Below, one piece after another: positions 43,816-53,863 of a DNA stretch of 64,000 nt. The position numbers and the translations under genes were made by a program. Position 1 is the first letter of the stretch. Every line of letters starts with the position of its first letter. Source of the DNA: Rhizoctonia solani (taxonomy: Eukaryota; Basidiomycota; Agaricomycetes; Cantharellales; Ceratobasidiaceae); assembly GCF_016906535.1 (NCBI RefSeq), contig NC_057384.1, positions 62,001 through 126,000 of the forward strand. The letters run 5' to 3'. Under the pieces are notes generated by a model. That model did not search any database, was not told the DNA's origin, and worked only from the letters and a program-made list of their open reading frames with translations.

Positions 43816-44260
43816 TGTCACGACTAAGCTTGGACCTATGATACAAGTAGGCTTAAAGTCCGTGGCCCTATCACCAATGGACTATGAGAACAAGAGGGGC
43901 AACAAAGGCCCAGGGGGTATGATGTAGGGTAGAGGGCAACAAAGGCCTGGTGGGTGATGCTTAAGTAAAGTGCACTAGGCTCAACAAGGGAGCAGGGCAA
44001 TGGGTAGGTAAGAACTTAGGTGAATTGACAAAGAGGTCAAGTCTTGCTGTTTAGCGGCGACTTGACCTGGTTTAAATACATGAGAAGAGCCACATCAAAA
44101 ACAACAATACAAAATAGTGAGTCATTTACAATTTCACATCATATATCAAATATGTCACGTGATCTTGATGAGTCATAAATATATACCAAAAAAGGAAACT
44201 ATCTTGGAAAAAAGGTAGAAAATAGTAAAAAATCATGTCATGCCAATGAAGGTCATGACA
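43816..44260 (-). repeat. 5' LTR of element G
   Basis: 445 bp, one difference from the 3' LTR by eye, at a CpG. CACGTG at 44156-44161. The leader from 43436 to 43815 has no gene apart from the coiled-coil frame. Confidence 0.95.
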
Positions 44261-44265
44261 CATGG

Positions 44266-44453
44266 CACATACAAACAGAAGATATCCTCACAGATATTGG
44301 ACTATACAAACATGCAAGTGAGACTCTGAAAGAGCCACCACAGACATTGGACACTATTGTCCAAGCTACAACTGATGATGCAGGAATTACATCACCCAAC
44401 TACAAACAGACTACTCCAAATCTCAAACATTCCAAGTTGGTTAAATCCAATTG
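44266..44453 (+). pseudogene. Copia-like Gag, continuation after element G
   Basis: Frame continues from 37531: HIQTEDILTDIGLYKHASET, then DTIVQATTDDAG and LKHSKLVKSNC, where an LTR-A copy cuts it off. Together with the first part it gives about 90 residues of a copia Gag N terminus. No copia pol is present in the window. Confidence 0.7.
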
Positions 44454-44510
44454 TGTTGTGTGCCAACTGTAAGGTTGGGTACATGCTAGTGGTGGGTGCT
44501 TACAGCTGTA
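44454..44510 (-). repeat. LTR-A fragment
   Basis: Starts TGTTGTGTGCCAACTGTAAG and follows the reversed LTR-A copies for about 55 bases, then stops at a TA where a Tc1-like end begins. Confidence 0.8.
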
Positions 44511-44556
44511 CTAGCAGGGAGAAAAAGTTTGGAAATGCTGTCACGTGATGGCCCAG
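44511..44556. repeat. Terminal fragment of a Tc1/mariner element
   Basis: CTAGCAGGGAGAAAAAGTTT and the next 26 bases match the right end of the Tc1 element at 57543-58816 when that end is reversed. TA precedes it. The rest was replaced by an LTR-like sequence starting at 44557. Confidence 0.82.
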
Positions 44557-44679
44557 TGTCCTAGACGTCCTTAAGGGGCGTCAAGGCAGCGGGCGCTTGT
44601 GGCCGTATAAGGCTAAGTAGAAACCGCGTAAGGCAGTGGGGGTGCTACCTACAACAACAAACTATCTAACTACAATGAC
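44557..44679 (-). repeat. Fragment of an LTR related to LTR-B
   Basis: TGTCCTAGACGTC, then GCGGGCGCTTGTGGCC and GTAGAAACCGCGTAAGGC follow the reversed LTR-B order (compare 27687 onwards), but more diverged, and similarity stops near 44680. A truncated LTR of a sister family. Confidence 0.65.
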
Positions 44680-45944
44680 TGTTGTAAATTGGGGGAAAAG
44701 AAGTTGAGACTCTGGTGCTGAGCAGAGTCTGTGTTGGAAGATTTCCCAATTTCCAAGCTAAGTAAAGAAGTAGCTTCTTTAGGGTTCTCTGGGTCTAGTT
44801 ATCTTGAATACAATCAACTACAGATATATCTTTTCTCAGTGTAAAGTGTCTTAGTAAGTATTTCTGTAAGAGCAAGAGTACTGGCTCAGGTTCCCTTTGG
44901 CAGAGATAGTTATGTAAGTTTCACTCCTAGTTGCAGGAACTAACTGGTTACTTAGTATATATCCTTCTTTAAGGATGATTGCCTTCTGTTCACTTAACCT
45001 AAGAACTCTGTATCAGGTCTACAACCTTTCCACACTATGGGTACTTGGGAGATCCACTTATACAAGTTTAAGTTATTTGAAATCTTGAGGCACAATATAT
45101 CACACAATTGAGGGGGGCAAGCCCAAACCCAAGAGTGACAGTCAACAGTAACAGTGAGTGGTAAGAGTGAAGGGTGGGTGCCCTCCAAGGGTATGCAAGA
45201 GTCCCCTTTTATACCCTAGAGTGGCAAGGTTACTGAGTCATTCACCTAGTCAGAGTATGAATATGACTTGCTTAGGACTGTGCTTCCTAAGACTTTGATT
45301 GGTGGGTGGGAAGGCACAGATATGACTAGGATGGAATGTGGCTGCTCCTGGGTTGAACTGCAATTAGTTAAAAATAGAAACATCTAAATACATGACTCAG
45401 TCTATCAAGAAATGCTTGGCAGCCAATGAGCACTTAGAGTGAGTCATTAGTGTGAGTCATTCTGGTGGCAAGCAGAATGACTCATAAGCAGGATTTGCAG
45501 TGCCACTAGAAATTACTAGATAAGGAGAACCTTAGTAATCTCATGAGAGGTATGACTCAACTAAGCTAGGAATAAGGTTCATTTCCCAAGTTAGAGCTAG
45601 TCATGTGATGAGCTAGATGTAAAGATACAAATATAATGATTAGTAAGGTACTTGAGCCACATAGATAGAATCTTGTGAAGCTAATATCTCCATGAGATCT
45701 TATCGTATGAGCACGTGACAGGCAGCGTTAGAACGAGCGGAAGGAGCTCTATTGAACAATATGTAACACATACAGTCAATATGAGCGTTACATAGAGTAA
45801 TGACAGGAATAATGGAAAATAGGAGTCAAATGGCCATTAAATCAGAAAGTCAGATATATACAGATTATTGTGGATGGTGAGCTGTGAATGCAAAATTGTG
45901 TGATACATAACACTTGGCATTCTCACAACCCTAGATAAGCTGTG
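44680..45944 (-). other. Unassigned repeat-like DNA with a minus-strand TATA box
   Basis: No gene. On the minus strand TAGGGTATAAAAGGGG (45208-45222) looks like an LTR promoter. The stretch from TGTTGTAAATTGG (44680) may be one LTR in minus orientation, but I found no matching end with a TSD. Confidence 0.35.
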
Positions 45945-46117
45945 TGTCCTGGACACAGTCACATGACCAGTACAAGTGGTTGCATCCTGGCCCAAGCCCA
46001 AATTTGGGGGGTAGCAGGTGTAACCATGGGTTGTCAGCAGAGGAATAATAGGGCTCTATGGCTTAGTGGTCAAGCTGGTTCAATTCCAGCTAGTTCTATT
46101 TTCCTCTGTTTATGACA
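45945..46117 (+). repeat. 173-bp TG...CA element with tRNA-like boxes, copy 1
   Basis: Runs from TGTCCTGGAC to GTTTATGACA. It contains TGGCTTAGTGG (46059-46069), matching the polymerase III A-box consensus, and GGTTCAATTCC (46077-46087), matching the B box at 10 of 11 positions. GCTGG-TTCAATT-CCAGC forms a perfect T-arm (5-bp stem, 7-base loop). The boxes are only 7 bases apart, so an anticodon arm is missing. Flanks (CTGTG, CCATG) are not duplicated here. Copy 2 at 48670-48842 is its inverted partner. Confidence 0.75.
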
Positions 46118-46145
46118 CCATGAATATTGACCAATGGTAAGGATG

Positions 46146-47242
46146 TGTTATGGAACAGGATAAAATAGTAAAGAATGGCAAAGCAAACATGATTTGGCCT
46201 TGAAATTAGTGTAGACAAACACTTGTAAAGTACATAGAAATATTCCTTGAATTTTTCTGTTATTTCTACTATTTTTAATCATGTAAATACTCAAGGTATT
46301 AAGGGAGAAACAGTTCCTTGAAGGGAAGACTTAATAACTTGAGTCTAACTAGCTATTCTTAAGTAAGCACTCTGCTTTCCAGAAGCTACTACCAAGTAGC
46401 TAAGAGGAAGGTCTGGGCCTCACTAAGAGCACAGCTTGTTTCAGCCTTTTCCTAGAGTGTCTTAGTGAGGGGAAGGATATTCTTAGAACTGGAGGCTAAC
46501 TCTTATAAGGCATGGCTTTATGAGACAGGCTCTCACTTAACATCTCATCTCTTTTCATCTTGTCATGTATCTTACCCTACTGTATATAGTAATCACAGGC
46601 CTCTAAGGGTATAAATAGCCCCTTGAACTGGCCTTTTGAATGCATCACATTTTACCATCCTCTCTCAGCCTGTGTGACTCTTAAGAACTTCTATTGATCT
46701 CTTTAAGTATCATACATAGTAAATTTGCCTAAAGCTCTTAAGTTTGGCGCATATAGCCTCTAGGACGGTCCCAACCTATACAGGGAACCTAGAACCAGCT
46801 TAAGTGCAACCTTGCCAAGACTTCCAGGCTGTCTGCTAAGTTTTTGGTGCTTCCACAACGCCTTTACCCCCTTGTCTACTGTTGGAGACAAGAAATTAAA
46901 TTTCTATAATTCTCAATTAAATTACAGTGAGTTCCAGAGACTGACATTTAGGTTTTATACCACTTTGCTTGTACCTTGCGTTGCCTGCTGAACAGTAATA
47001 CGCTCATTACTGGTTATTGGTAGGGATCACCCTGATACTAACCACCTTACTCTCCTATCAAGATAACTAGCCACTCTAATATACTCTAATTTCACTAGCA
47101 TAGATTTCTCTTATTACTTATCTTCCTAAGTTTTCTACTTTCTATAGTTAGACAGTTACCTTATTTGTCTTTTCTCCTCTTTTGGCCTCTTTCTTTCTTC
47201 TTTAGAGTATTTTGTTTTATTACTTTTTCCCTATCTATAACA
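46146..47242 (+). repeat. Solo LTR, distant relative of LTR-H
   Basis: 1097 bp from TGTTATGGAAC to CTATCTATAACA with GGATG on both sides (46141-46145 and 47243-47247). It begins like LTR-H, has a GGGTATAAATAG box near 46607, and after it a block comparable in order to LTR-H (GCGCATATAG..GGTCCCAAC..ACAGGGAACCT). No coding sequence inside. Confidence 0.9.
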
Positions 47243-47508
47243 GGATGCAATCTCTGTTAAGGTTCAATTGCCAGGCAAGTTGCTCTGCCTGTTCACACAA
47301 TAGTTTCCCTGCTGCACTGCCTTGGCAGGGGTATATAAGAGAGTGATCCACTGAAGAGTTTGACACATCAAACAAAACCTTCAACCCTTGACAAGTAAGT
47401 GTTTTAGGTTTGGAATCAGGCAGTTTTTGCTGTGGTTGGTTATGTTTAGCCAAGGTGACACCCTGACCTTTGGCTGGGGCTAGCTTCTTCCTTTTCAAGC
47501 TCAGTAAG
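47243..47508 (-). pseudogene. Unrecognised ORF fragment
   Basis: Minus-strand open frame between two solo LTRs: KRKKLAPAKGQGVTLAKH, SVDHSLIYPCQGSAAG and LCEQAEQLAWQLNLNRDC. Joined across the solo LTR at 46146-47242 it continues for a few codons (GQYSW) up to the 173-bp element. I do not recognise a family. It probably belongs to the same old element as the palindromes at 48.1 kb. Confidence 0.4.
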
Positions 47509-48069
47509 TGTTGTACACCACTGTAAGGTGGGTACACGCTGGTGAAGGCAGGCACTTAGGGCCATACTACTACAAGCAAGACTTATGTAATCTAACTAAT
47601 AGGCTATACTAAGATTGCATAAGGCAATCAACTATGCTATACTACTGATGATGGGGCCCTAGGCCTAGGAGGTGTGGTGAGTTAAGTGGGGGTTGACGTC
47701 TGAGATCTGATGGGGGCTGGCTACTTAGCTGGCTGGGTGATCCTCCTCAATGAATATGAGACAAGGTAAAATTGACTTGGGGTCTCCAAGCAATTTTCCT
47801 GCTGTATATATAGATAAAGAGGCGCTATCTACATGGTCTGTGCGCGTGAGAAAAGAAGTACATAACTGAAATAAGAAGGATGCTACGGGCTGCGCAGAAG
47901 CATGGATTCCTCCTAAGCGCCCTTGGCATGGCACCTTGGCGCAGCATTTTGGCATAATAGGTGCCAAGATCATGTGATTGAAAAACATAAAGTAAAGAGT
48001 TTGGAAAAAAAGGTAGAAATATCAGAAAAATTGGGCAGTTCTAATGGTATAAAGTTTGGGAGTGTAACA
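47509..48069 (-). repeat. Solo LTR-A
   Basis: 561 bp in minus orientation, TGTTGTACACC to AGTGTAACA on the plus strand, with GTAAG on both sides (47504-47508 and 48070-48074). Collinear with the LTR at 4718-5276, including the CATGTGA and the GCGC/GGCGC region, though diverged by many transitions. Confidence 0.93.
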
Positions 48070-48089
48070 GTAAGCATGGGGAGCAGGAA

Positions 48090-48445
48090 CAGCAAAAGCG
48101 CACTGGGTACGCTGCCTGTGGGAGAGAAGAGCTGTGTGATGCATGACAAGAAGAAGTAATGGACTGTGTCAGCAAGTAGCATACACAGTACACTGCATGC
48201 AGAAGAGTATGCCCTGTGTGACAAGAAGCTTGGAGCTGCTCTGCCAAGTGGTGTACTTGGTGCGCCATGACCACAAGGAGCTGGTTGGTGTGACAGCATG
48301 GGTACTGGTACACCACTTCTCAAAGCAAAGGCCCTTACATAGTCACACAGCCCTGGTCTGGGAGGGGCGTACTAGGTACACTGTGGAAGTTGCAATGTGT
48401 GAGCATGGTGGGGTGGGCATACCAAGTATGCTATACACATACAAG
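48090..48445. repeat. Second cluster of GCGTAC-type palindromes
   Basis: Six imperfect inverted repeats of the same pattern as at 11.0-11.7 kb: GCGCACTGGGTACGC, AGCATACACAGTACACT, GTGTACTTGGTGCGCC, GGTACTGGTACACC, GGCGTACTAGGTACACT and GCATACCAAGTATGC. They are decayed by transitions. A TCCTAGGATCCTAGGAT stretch follows at about 48550. Confidence 0.65.
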
Positions 48446-48669
48446 CTGGCTGGTGGGAGTGATCTTAGTCAGGAAGTGAATCCTAACCAAAGGGAATGAA
48501 CTAGGAAACTAGGAAAGTTGGTCACTCACCACTCCATCCTAGGGCTCATCCTAGTATCCTAGGATCCTAGGATGGTTAGGAGACAAATCCTAGGTGGGCT
48601 TAAAAATGTGCAGTCCTCACAACTGGTGTAAATAGATTGCCATCCCAAAATAAGTGTGGGATTAGGTAG

Positions 48670-48842
48670 TGTCATAAACAGAGGAAAATAGAACTAGCTG
48701 GAATTGAACCAGCTTGACCACTAAGCCATAGAGCCCTATTATTCCTCTGCTGACAACCCATGATTACACCTGCTACCCCCCAAATTTGGGCTTGGGCCAG
48801 CATGCAACCGCTTGTACTGGTCATGTGACTGCGTCCAGGACA
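48670..48842 (-). repeat. 173-bp TG...CA element with tRNA-like boxes, copy 2
   Basis: Inverted copy of 45945-46117, flanked by a clear 5-bp duplication GGTAG (48665-48669 and 48843-48847). On the minus strand the A-box-like and B-box-like motifs lie at 48718-48728 and 48700-48710. TG...CA ends and a 5-bp TSD show insertion by an LTR-type integrase. The size suggests the solo LTR of a miniature LTR element. Confidence 0.85.
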
Positions 48843-49677
48843 GGTAGTAGCTCTGGTTGTGTAAGATAATGCTTAGGCCTCTGGCAGGGACAATTCTTGG
48901 ATCTCAGTAGATAAAGACATATAAATTCAAAGAGGATCAAGTCCTCATTGTTGTTGTCCATCAACATGTCAAGGACTAAATTGTCCAAGTCCAAGTCCAA
49001 GTCCAAGTCCTTTGCATGATACCAATAATTTAACTGATACATAAAGCTGGCAAGCAGAAGGTAGAAGTGTTACGCAGTCACACATCATGTTTTATACAAT
49101 CCCACACACAAACTCCAAGCAGGAAGGAATATAAATTCATTCACACAATTATTTCTAGAAAAGGTCTATTGAGCAACATGACCATGGTTTACAGAAAGCC
49201 ACTTTAGAACAGTCCAGTGCTGGTCCAAGCCAGCACAGCCTCCCATCCTTGGGCCAAATCTGTCCCATCCTGACGGACCAATTTAGAACGTGCCAACTGT
49301 TCTAAATTTCTTACAGAATTCCACCCACTATCACACAGGTATTGTTTTTCCTTATAACAGTACTGCAGTACTTCTGCAGAAACATACTGGAGCTCAAAAA
49401 GAGATACTTAGTAAAAGCAAAAAACCAAGGGTGCGGAAAATCCGCACCCTGCTAGCCTTCAGTGTGTGCAACCCATGTCCACTAATGTATCTTTTCCCAT
49501 ATACACTCTGGAGCGTGAAAATACATGCATCAGCCAAATGCCATTGAACACCTATTGAACACCTTCCCAGATGCTTTTGATATAATACCAGAGAAAACAT
49601 TTGGATTCTCACGGACTCTAGCCGCAGCGGGAGGGGGGAACTTTGTCAGTGGGAGTCATTGCATGTGTGTTTTGAAT
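48843..49677. other. Non-coding stretch
   Basis: Contains a short AAGTCC hexamer tandem repeat (about 48988-49011) that gives an Asp-Leu repeat in one minus frame, and CCAAGGGTGCGGAAAATCCGCACCCTGC near 49430, an inverted repeat able to form a hairpin (GGGTGCGGA / TCCGCACCC). No gene recognised. Confidence 0.45.
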
Positions 49678-51281
49678 CTAAACCACTTCTTGATCTATTA
49701 CCTTCCTCACCAGTGGTGGATGATTCGAAATTTTGGCCCAATTGTTGCTGGAAATCACGCCACGCTCCTGATGTTTGGGCAAAGGTACCCACCACCGTGA
49801 AAACTTGGACGTCCAGTGATGCCAGTTTTCTGTTGGAGGCCGCCAGGCTGGCTCTGCCGCATACCGTTTAGTCTTGGCAGACTCCTTGCCCTCAGGTTTG
49901 GATAGTTCATTTTGTTGGCAGGCAAGTTCAACAGCAGCAACCCACTCAGCTATTCTAGATAGTTTGGCTCAAGCAAATGAGACCCGGGACGGGGATGAAA
50001 GGGAGGGGGATGGGCTCAAGCTAGGAATCAAACCATTTGGAGTAGAAACAGAGAGGGATTTGCCCAAGCTATGGTCTACCAACTTGCTGGGTTCGTGTTC
50101 CAGATCGTCAAACAAATGGTTGAGATTATCCTGACCAGAGCCCCTTTGAGAGCCAACTGGAGTTTGGGAACAATCAACCTCATGGATTGAATTGGGTGTT
50201 TCAAGATATTGCGGGGTCTGGGAGGCATGGTTGTTAGTTGTACCCGCAGGAGAGCTGCGTGAGGATCCCCGTTGCAAGGGATATAAACCGGGTGGAGCAG
50301 CATTGTTTGACGCATTTGCTAGAGAGTCATAAACGTAACCAAGATCAAGCAATTGCTTGGTTGTCAAAGATGTAGGTGGATTCCCCCGAAAGGCTCAAAG
50401 CTTGGGCACAGCATTGAAAATGACAGCATACGGGTGAACATGTGACTTCAAAAGAGGGAAATCAGAGAATGGCGGATAGTAAAGATCTTGACGCGGTTCT
50501 GCTTGGTCCCATTCGTAGCGCATGATGGCAATATCCTTGTTGGCCACAAACAAGGGCATGAACTCGTAAGTGTATCCAGATTTTTTGACAGGAAACCACT
50601 ATTTGACAAACGTTATTTGGGTTTAACCAGTGGGTTATCTCACTCACTTCTCTGCTCCAAAAGTCAGGCCATGGACCACAATTGCCCCTAGACTCACGAT
50701 CTTGCTTTAAGGCGTCAATCTTGCTGATAATCTGCTGAACGTCAGCTTCAAGGGGAACCAGAACCCAGCCTGGGTTTTTTTTGTTATCAAATGCAAGATG
50801 CAGGTCAGACCGTACTGTGAAAGCGTAAGCAGTGTGATAGCACAGAGATTTGGAGACCCACGATAAATATTGAACCAGCGGCTGTTAAGGTCCAGCTTTT
50901 GGCCAAAAGCATACTGAAGGCGCCGTATCTGAGAATTAAACAATTCACATGGGAATATAATGTTAAAAAATGGGTAAGCCACACGCGTACATTAAAACAA
51001 CATAAATTTCATACCTCCGGCACCTGGGATTTTTTGGATATTAAATGGGCCATCTGAATTGCTATCAATGGGCTGGCCTCTCCTGTAATCAAGCATCTCC
51101 TTCCTTGTGGAGAAACGCGAACCAGTTCTTCCCTGACCTGGCTTGAGACTGTTCTATTGCTCACAGATACTGCCCGCATCCACCAGTGATTGGAAGTATG
51201 ATCAGTACCATCCTGTGAGTCAGTGTAATCGGAAGAGATGGGGTGAAGAATTGAAGAGTGGGCAGTGGATGAGGAACTCAT
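49678..51281 (-). pseudogene. HNH-endonuclease-type protein gene with in-frame TGA
   Basis: First exon starts at ATG 51281 (MSSSSTAHSSILHP) and includes GRRCLITGEASPLIAIQMAHLI, the C..TG......H pattern of HNH-type domains common in fungi. An intron of about 90 bp precedes IRRLQYAFGQKLDLNSRW; a short intron (GTGGGT..CACAG) then joins WFNIY to RSDLHLAFDNKKNPGWVLVP. Next come YEFMPLFVANKDIAIMRYEW and HVHPYAVIFNAVPKL, then TGA (50395-50397), after which the frame continues (AFRGNPPTSLTTKQLLDLGY) through a Ser/Pro-rich tail and a last exon ending WAKISNHPPLVRKVIDQEVV. Function in the cell is unknown. Exon limits are approximate. Confidence 0.62.
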
Positions 51282-52039
51282 GGCTATCCAAAGCGTGAAC
51301 GTGATCAGTTACAAGCCTATATAAGCGCCAAAGTGTCAACCTAGACCCTTACCTTGGTCCAAGCCCTTGGGATGAGTCCCAAAGAGGTCAAACGGGCAAG
51401 CTTTTTTGGATAAATTTACAACTTATTAATCATAATTACTCTGGCCAGATCACAAGGTGGGATACCAAGGCTCCATCCAGAGCACAGCTATGCACATAAA
51501 GAGAAAAAAGCGGTCAAGCATGAGAGAGGGGCGCACAAAAAGCGGTAGATCTACAGAGACTACATGGCAAGAAAAAGGTCTGCCAGAGCAGGGGCTCTCA
51601 GGAGGCTATTGGCTACTATATATGGCAAGGAAAGCGGGGTGAGATAATGGCAGAAAGATAGACGTGAACATGTGGATGTTATGCCAGGTGTAGCATGGGC
51701 GCAATAACTTAACGAAATAAAGTCATTAATCAAGGCTTTCAGCATCATTAATTTATTTGTTAGATCTTAGGCCTTGGTAAAAGCAATATCGGCGTACTCA
51801 TTTAAACCCCAAATCTTTCCAAACTTTAGGCTTCACAAAATTGCTTTCGATGATGTATGACCCAACCCAAGACTTGTATGCCACCGCACTCCAGCTATCA
51901 ATTGAGGATCTAGAAAGAGGGGTTCACAACCACCAATTCCCGCTGTTATACACACCTAAACGGCCTGCCTGTTCTTGTTACCTGTATCAGGCGGCAGCAT
52001 TGCTGCTGCAATGGTACATACCACCGTGTACCCAAAAGC
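51282..52039. other. Intergenic stretch
   Basis: Upstream region of the HNH-type gene and repeat-like DNA. No convincing frame or terminal repeat found. Confidence 0.35.
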
Positions 52040-52520
52040 TACGGATAGTCCAACCCTGGGGGTTGGATGCCCGGGAATCCGTACCCTACCAGAGGTAGGT
52101 ATGCTCGGTTGGGGTGCGGATGTGAAAGTCCGGTCCCTGGTGGGGTTTGGATCCTTGTCTTCTTCTGGGGTCGGACTCTTGCCGGGGTTGGATCTCCATT
52201 AGAGGGTTGGATTTCTGTCGCCCTCCAGGGTTGGATCTCCGCTTGAGGGTTGGACTTTGCCTGAGGGTCGGATCCTTGCGGCCTCCTGGGGGGTCGGATT
52301 TTGCTAAGGGATTGGACTTTCACTTGGGGGTTGGATTCTTGCAATCTTCCGGGGTTGGACTTTTGGCCTGGGGGGCGGACTTTCCCAGGGGTTGGATCTT
52401 TGTTGTCTTCAAGGGGTCGGAATATTTCCGTAGGTCGGATTTTCCAAGGTTTGGGTATTTCAGTAGGTGTTGGCAGGGGTCGGGAACCCAGTCAGGAGCC
52501 GTCAGTCAGACTCTCTGACA
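52040..52520. repeat. G-rich degenerate minisatellite
   Basis: Variants of GGGGTTGGAT / GGGGTCGGAC TTTTGC recur about fifteen times at spacings of roughly 20-45 bp on the plus strand, with many runs of four to six G. It ends CAGACTCTCTGACA, which resembles the CTCTGACA ends of LTR-D and the solo LTR at 24740-25272, so it may be part of an LTR. A start with a TSD was not found. The tracts could form G-quadruplexes. Confidence 0.6.
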
Positions 52521-52861
52521 TAAAACAATTGCCTGTTGCGTGTATCAGTTACATAAGGCAAGCAATTAGGACATACCTTGGTCCTATGAAAGCCCTGCGT
52601 ACACCAATTAGCAAATGACATATGTATTTGTACAAGTACCTAGATAGCAAAATGACGTACACCCTTTGTTCATCAAAAATAATCACTAGAACAATGTCAG
52701 ATTAAATAGACACGTGGATTACATCACCTATCTATGGGCCTTGAAGTATGTGTGGGGCTGTGGCTGTCGTAGCAGACTGTTGATTGGTGTTGAACTTGCT
52801 GCCGGCAGTCATGTGATTGTAACACTACATTTGTTTCAAATAGTATAGATAAGTATATACA

Positions 52862-53863
52862 TTAGACAAAATCTAAATGTGCAAGCTCAGAGCTTTTATC
52901 AATGATCCACCAGTGCTTACCATCTGGGATACGGCCTACCGCGCATTGGATTGTCCAAGCATTGACAACTTCCCCAGACCCTAACTTCCCTTTGTACCAA
53001 ATAACTTGGTACTTGTAAGTATTCTTGATGGTAATGTTGGCCTCCAAGATAAATGCAAGTATGAGGAATTTTGGATATTCCTCCTGGTTTATGATAGTAT
53101 TGGGAGGGAGTGGTAGATAGAATAAACGTTGTAGCTGACCGTAGAATGATTTGACTTTGAATTCCAGCGTTGCCCTTGGACAATGTGCCAGCCAGTCAAT
53201 TGCAAGTTCATACTGTGATAGTTAAGCAGATAATTCAAATAGTAAATATAAAACTCACCTGCATGAATCAAGCATTGCAACTGTCCCACCAAAGCTTGTG
53301 GTACCCTCAAGCTTGAATTAGATTGCCCCCATCTTTTATGCGCATTTGGCCCCATTGCTGTAAGGAATTGGGAATGAGCTCTGTAGCAAGCTTCTTGCTA
53401 ACCTGCACCCCATAGGTAGTTGCCAAATGCTTGGCAATTTGGGAGCGCAACTTGGGGGTTACAGTAAGCCTCTTGGCTTGGGGTGTTAAGAGTAATTGGT
53501 TGTTGTCTATCATGAGTTAGCAGTAGTTTGTATATCACTCAAAGTACTCACAGTCTTGAAATCTATGCGCAATCTGTTTTTCCTTCTCTGAGTTGTCCTC
53601 AGTCTCTGCTTGGGTCTGTCCAAATGAGATCTCCTTGCGCAAGCCATATATTTTGCAAATGATGCAAAGTTGAGCTACATCACAAACGTGGCAAGCAATA
53701 TTAGCGTAAGGAAATTGTTGGCTTTTTACTGAAGCTCCAATGAAGCTACAGTATTGCTCCGTTGGGAAGGCCCAATAACCAGGTAGGGGCCCAAGTTGCT
53801 TGATTGAATCTGCAATATGTAGAAGATAGTGCATGTTGGTTGTACACACTTGCAGGCGGTTGG
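52862..53863 (-). pseudogene. Tnp2-type transposase II, C-terminal part
   Basis: Continuation of the exon at 63574-63690 after element E. Joined across the TSD the frame gives DPNRLQV, then CTTNMHYLLHIADSIKQLGP, GYWAFPTEQYCSFIGASVKS and PYANIA, the H.LLH.AD..GP..W.F..E.Y pattern of fungal Tnp2 proteins. Two introns of about 45 bp follow (near 53515 and 53225) and the last exon (YELAIDWLAHCPRATLEF to SSELAHLDFV) ends at a TAA at 52862-52864. No stop is seen in these exons, so the gene was probably whole until E inserted. Confidence 0.75.

Larger units (their letters stand above)
37532..44260 (-). mobile_element. Full-length, young Ty3/gypsy element G
   Basis: The 6729-bp element has two 445-bp LTRs (37532-37976 and 43816-44260) that differ at one base by my reading (CTCGG against CTTGG near 37546 and 43830), and the TSD CATGG on both sides (37527-37531 and 44261-44265). 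Gag and pol are open with all catalytic motifs. This is the best candidate in the window for a recently active element. It lies in the Gag frame of a copia-like element and carries a chromodomain. Confidence 0.96.

Noticed and set aside
37087..44453. A complete copia element around G
   Set aside because: Only a possible LTR and about 90 residues of Gag are present; no copia pol is found in the window.
46051..46110. Functional tRNA gene
   Set aside because: A and B boxes are only 7 bases apart and no anticodon arm exists; both copies sit in a mobile 173-bp unit.
45940..46122. 5-bp TSD for the first 173-bp element
   Set aside because: CTGTG and CCATG do not match, so only copy 2 supports integration by an integrase.
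49874..50134. Plus-strand ORF opposite the HNH-type gene
   Set aside because: The minus strand has the recognisable protein and introns; the plus frame is its shadow.
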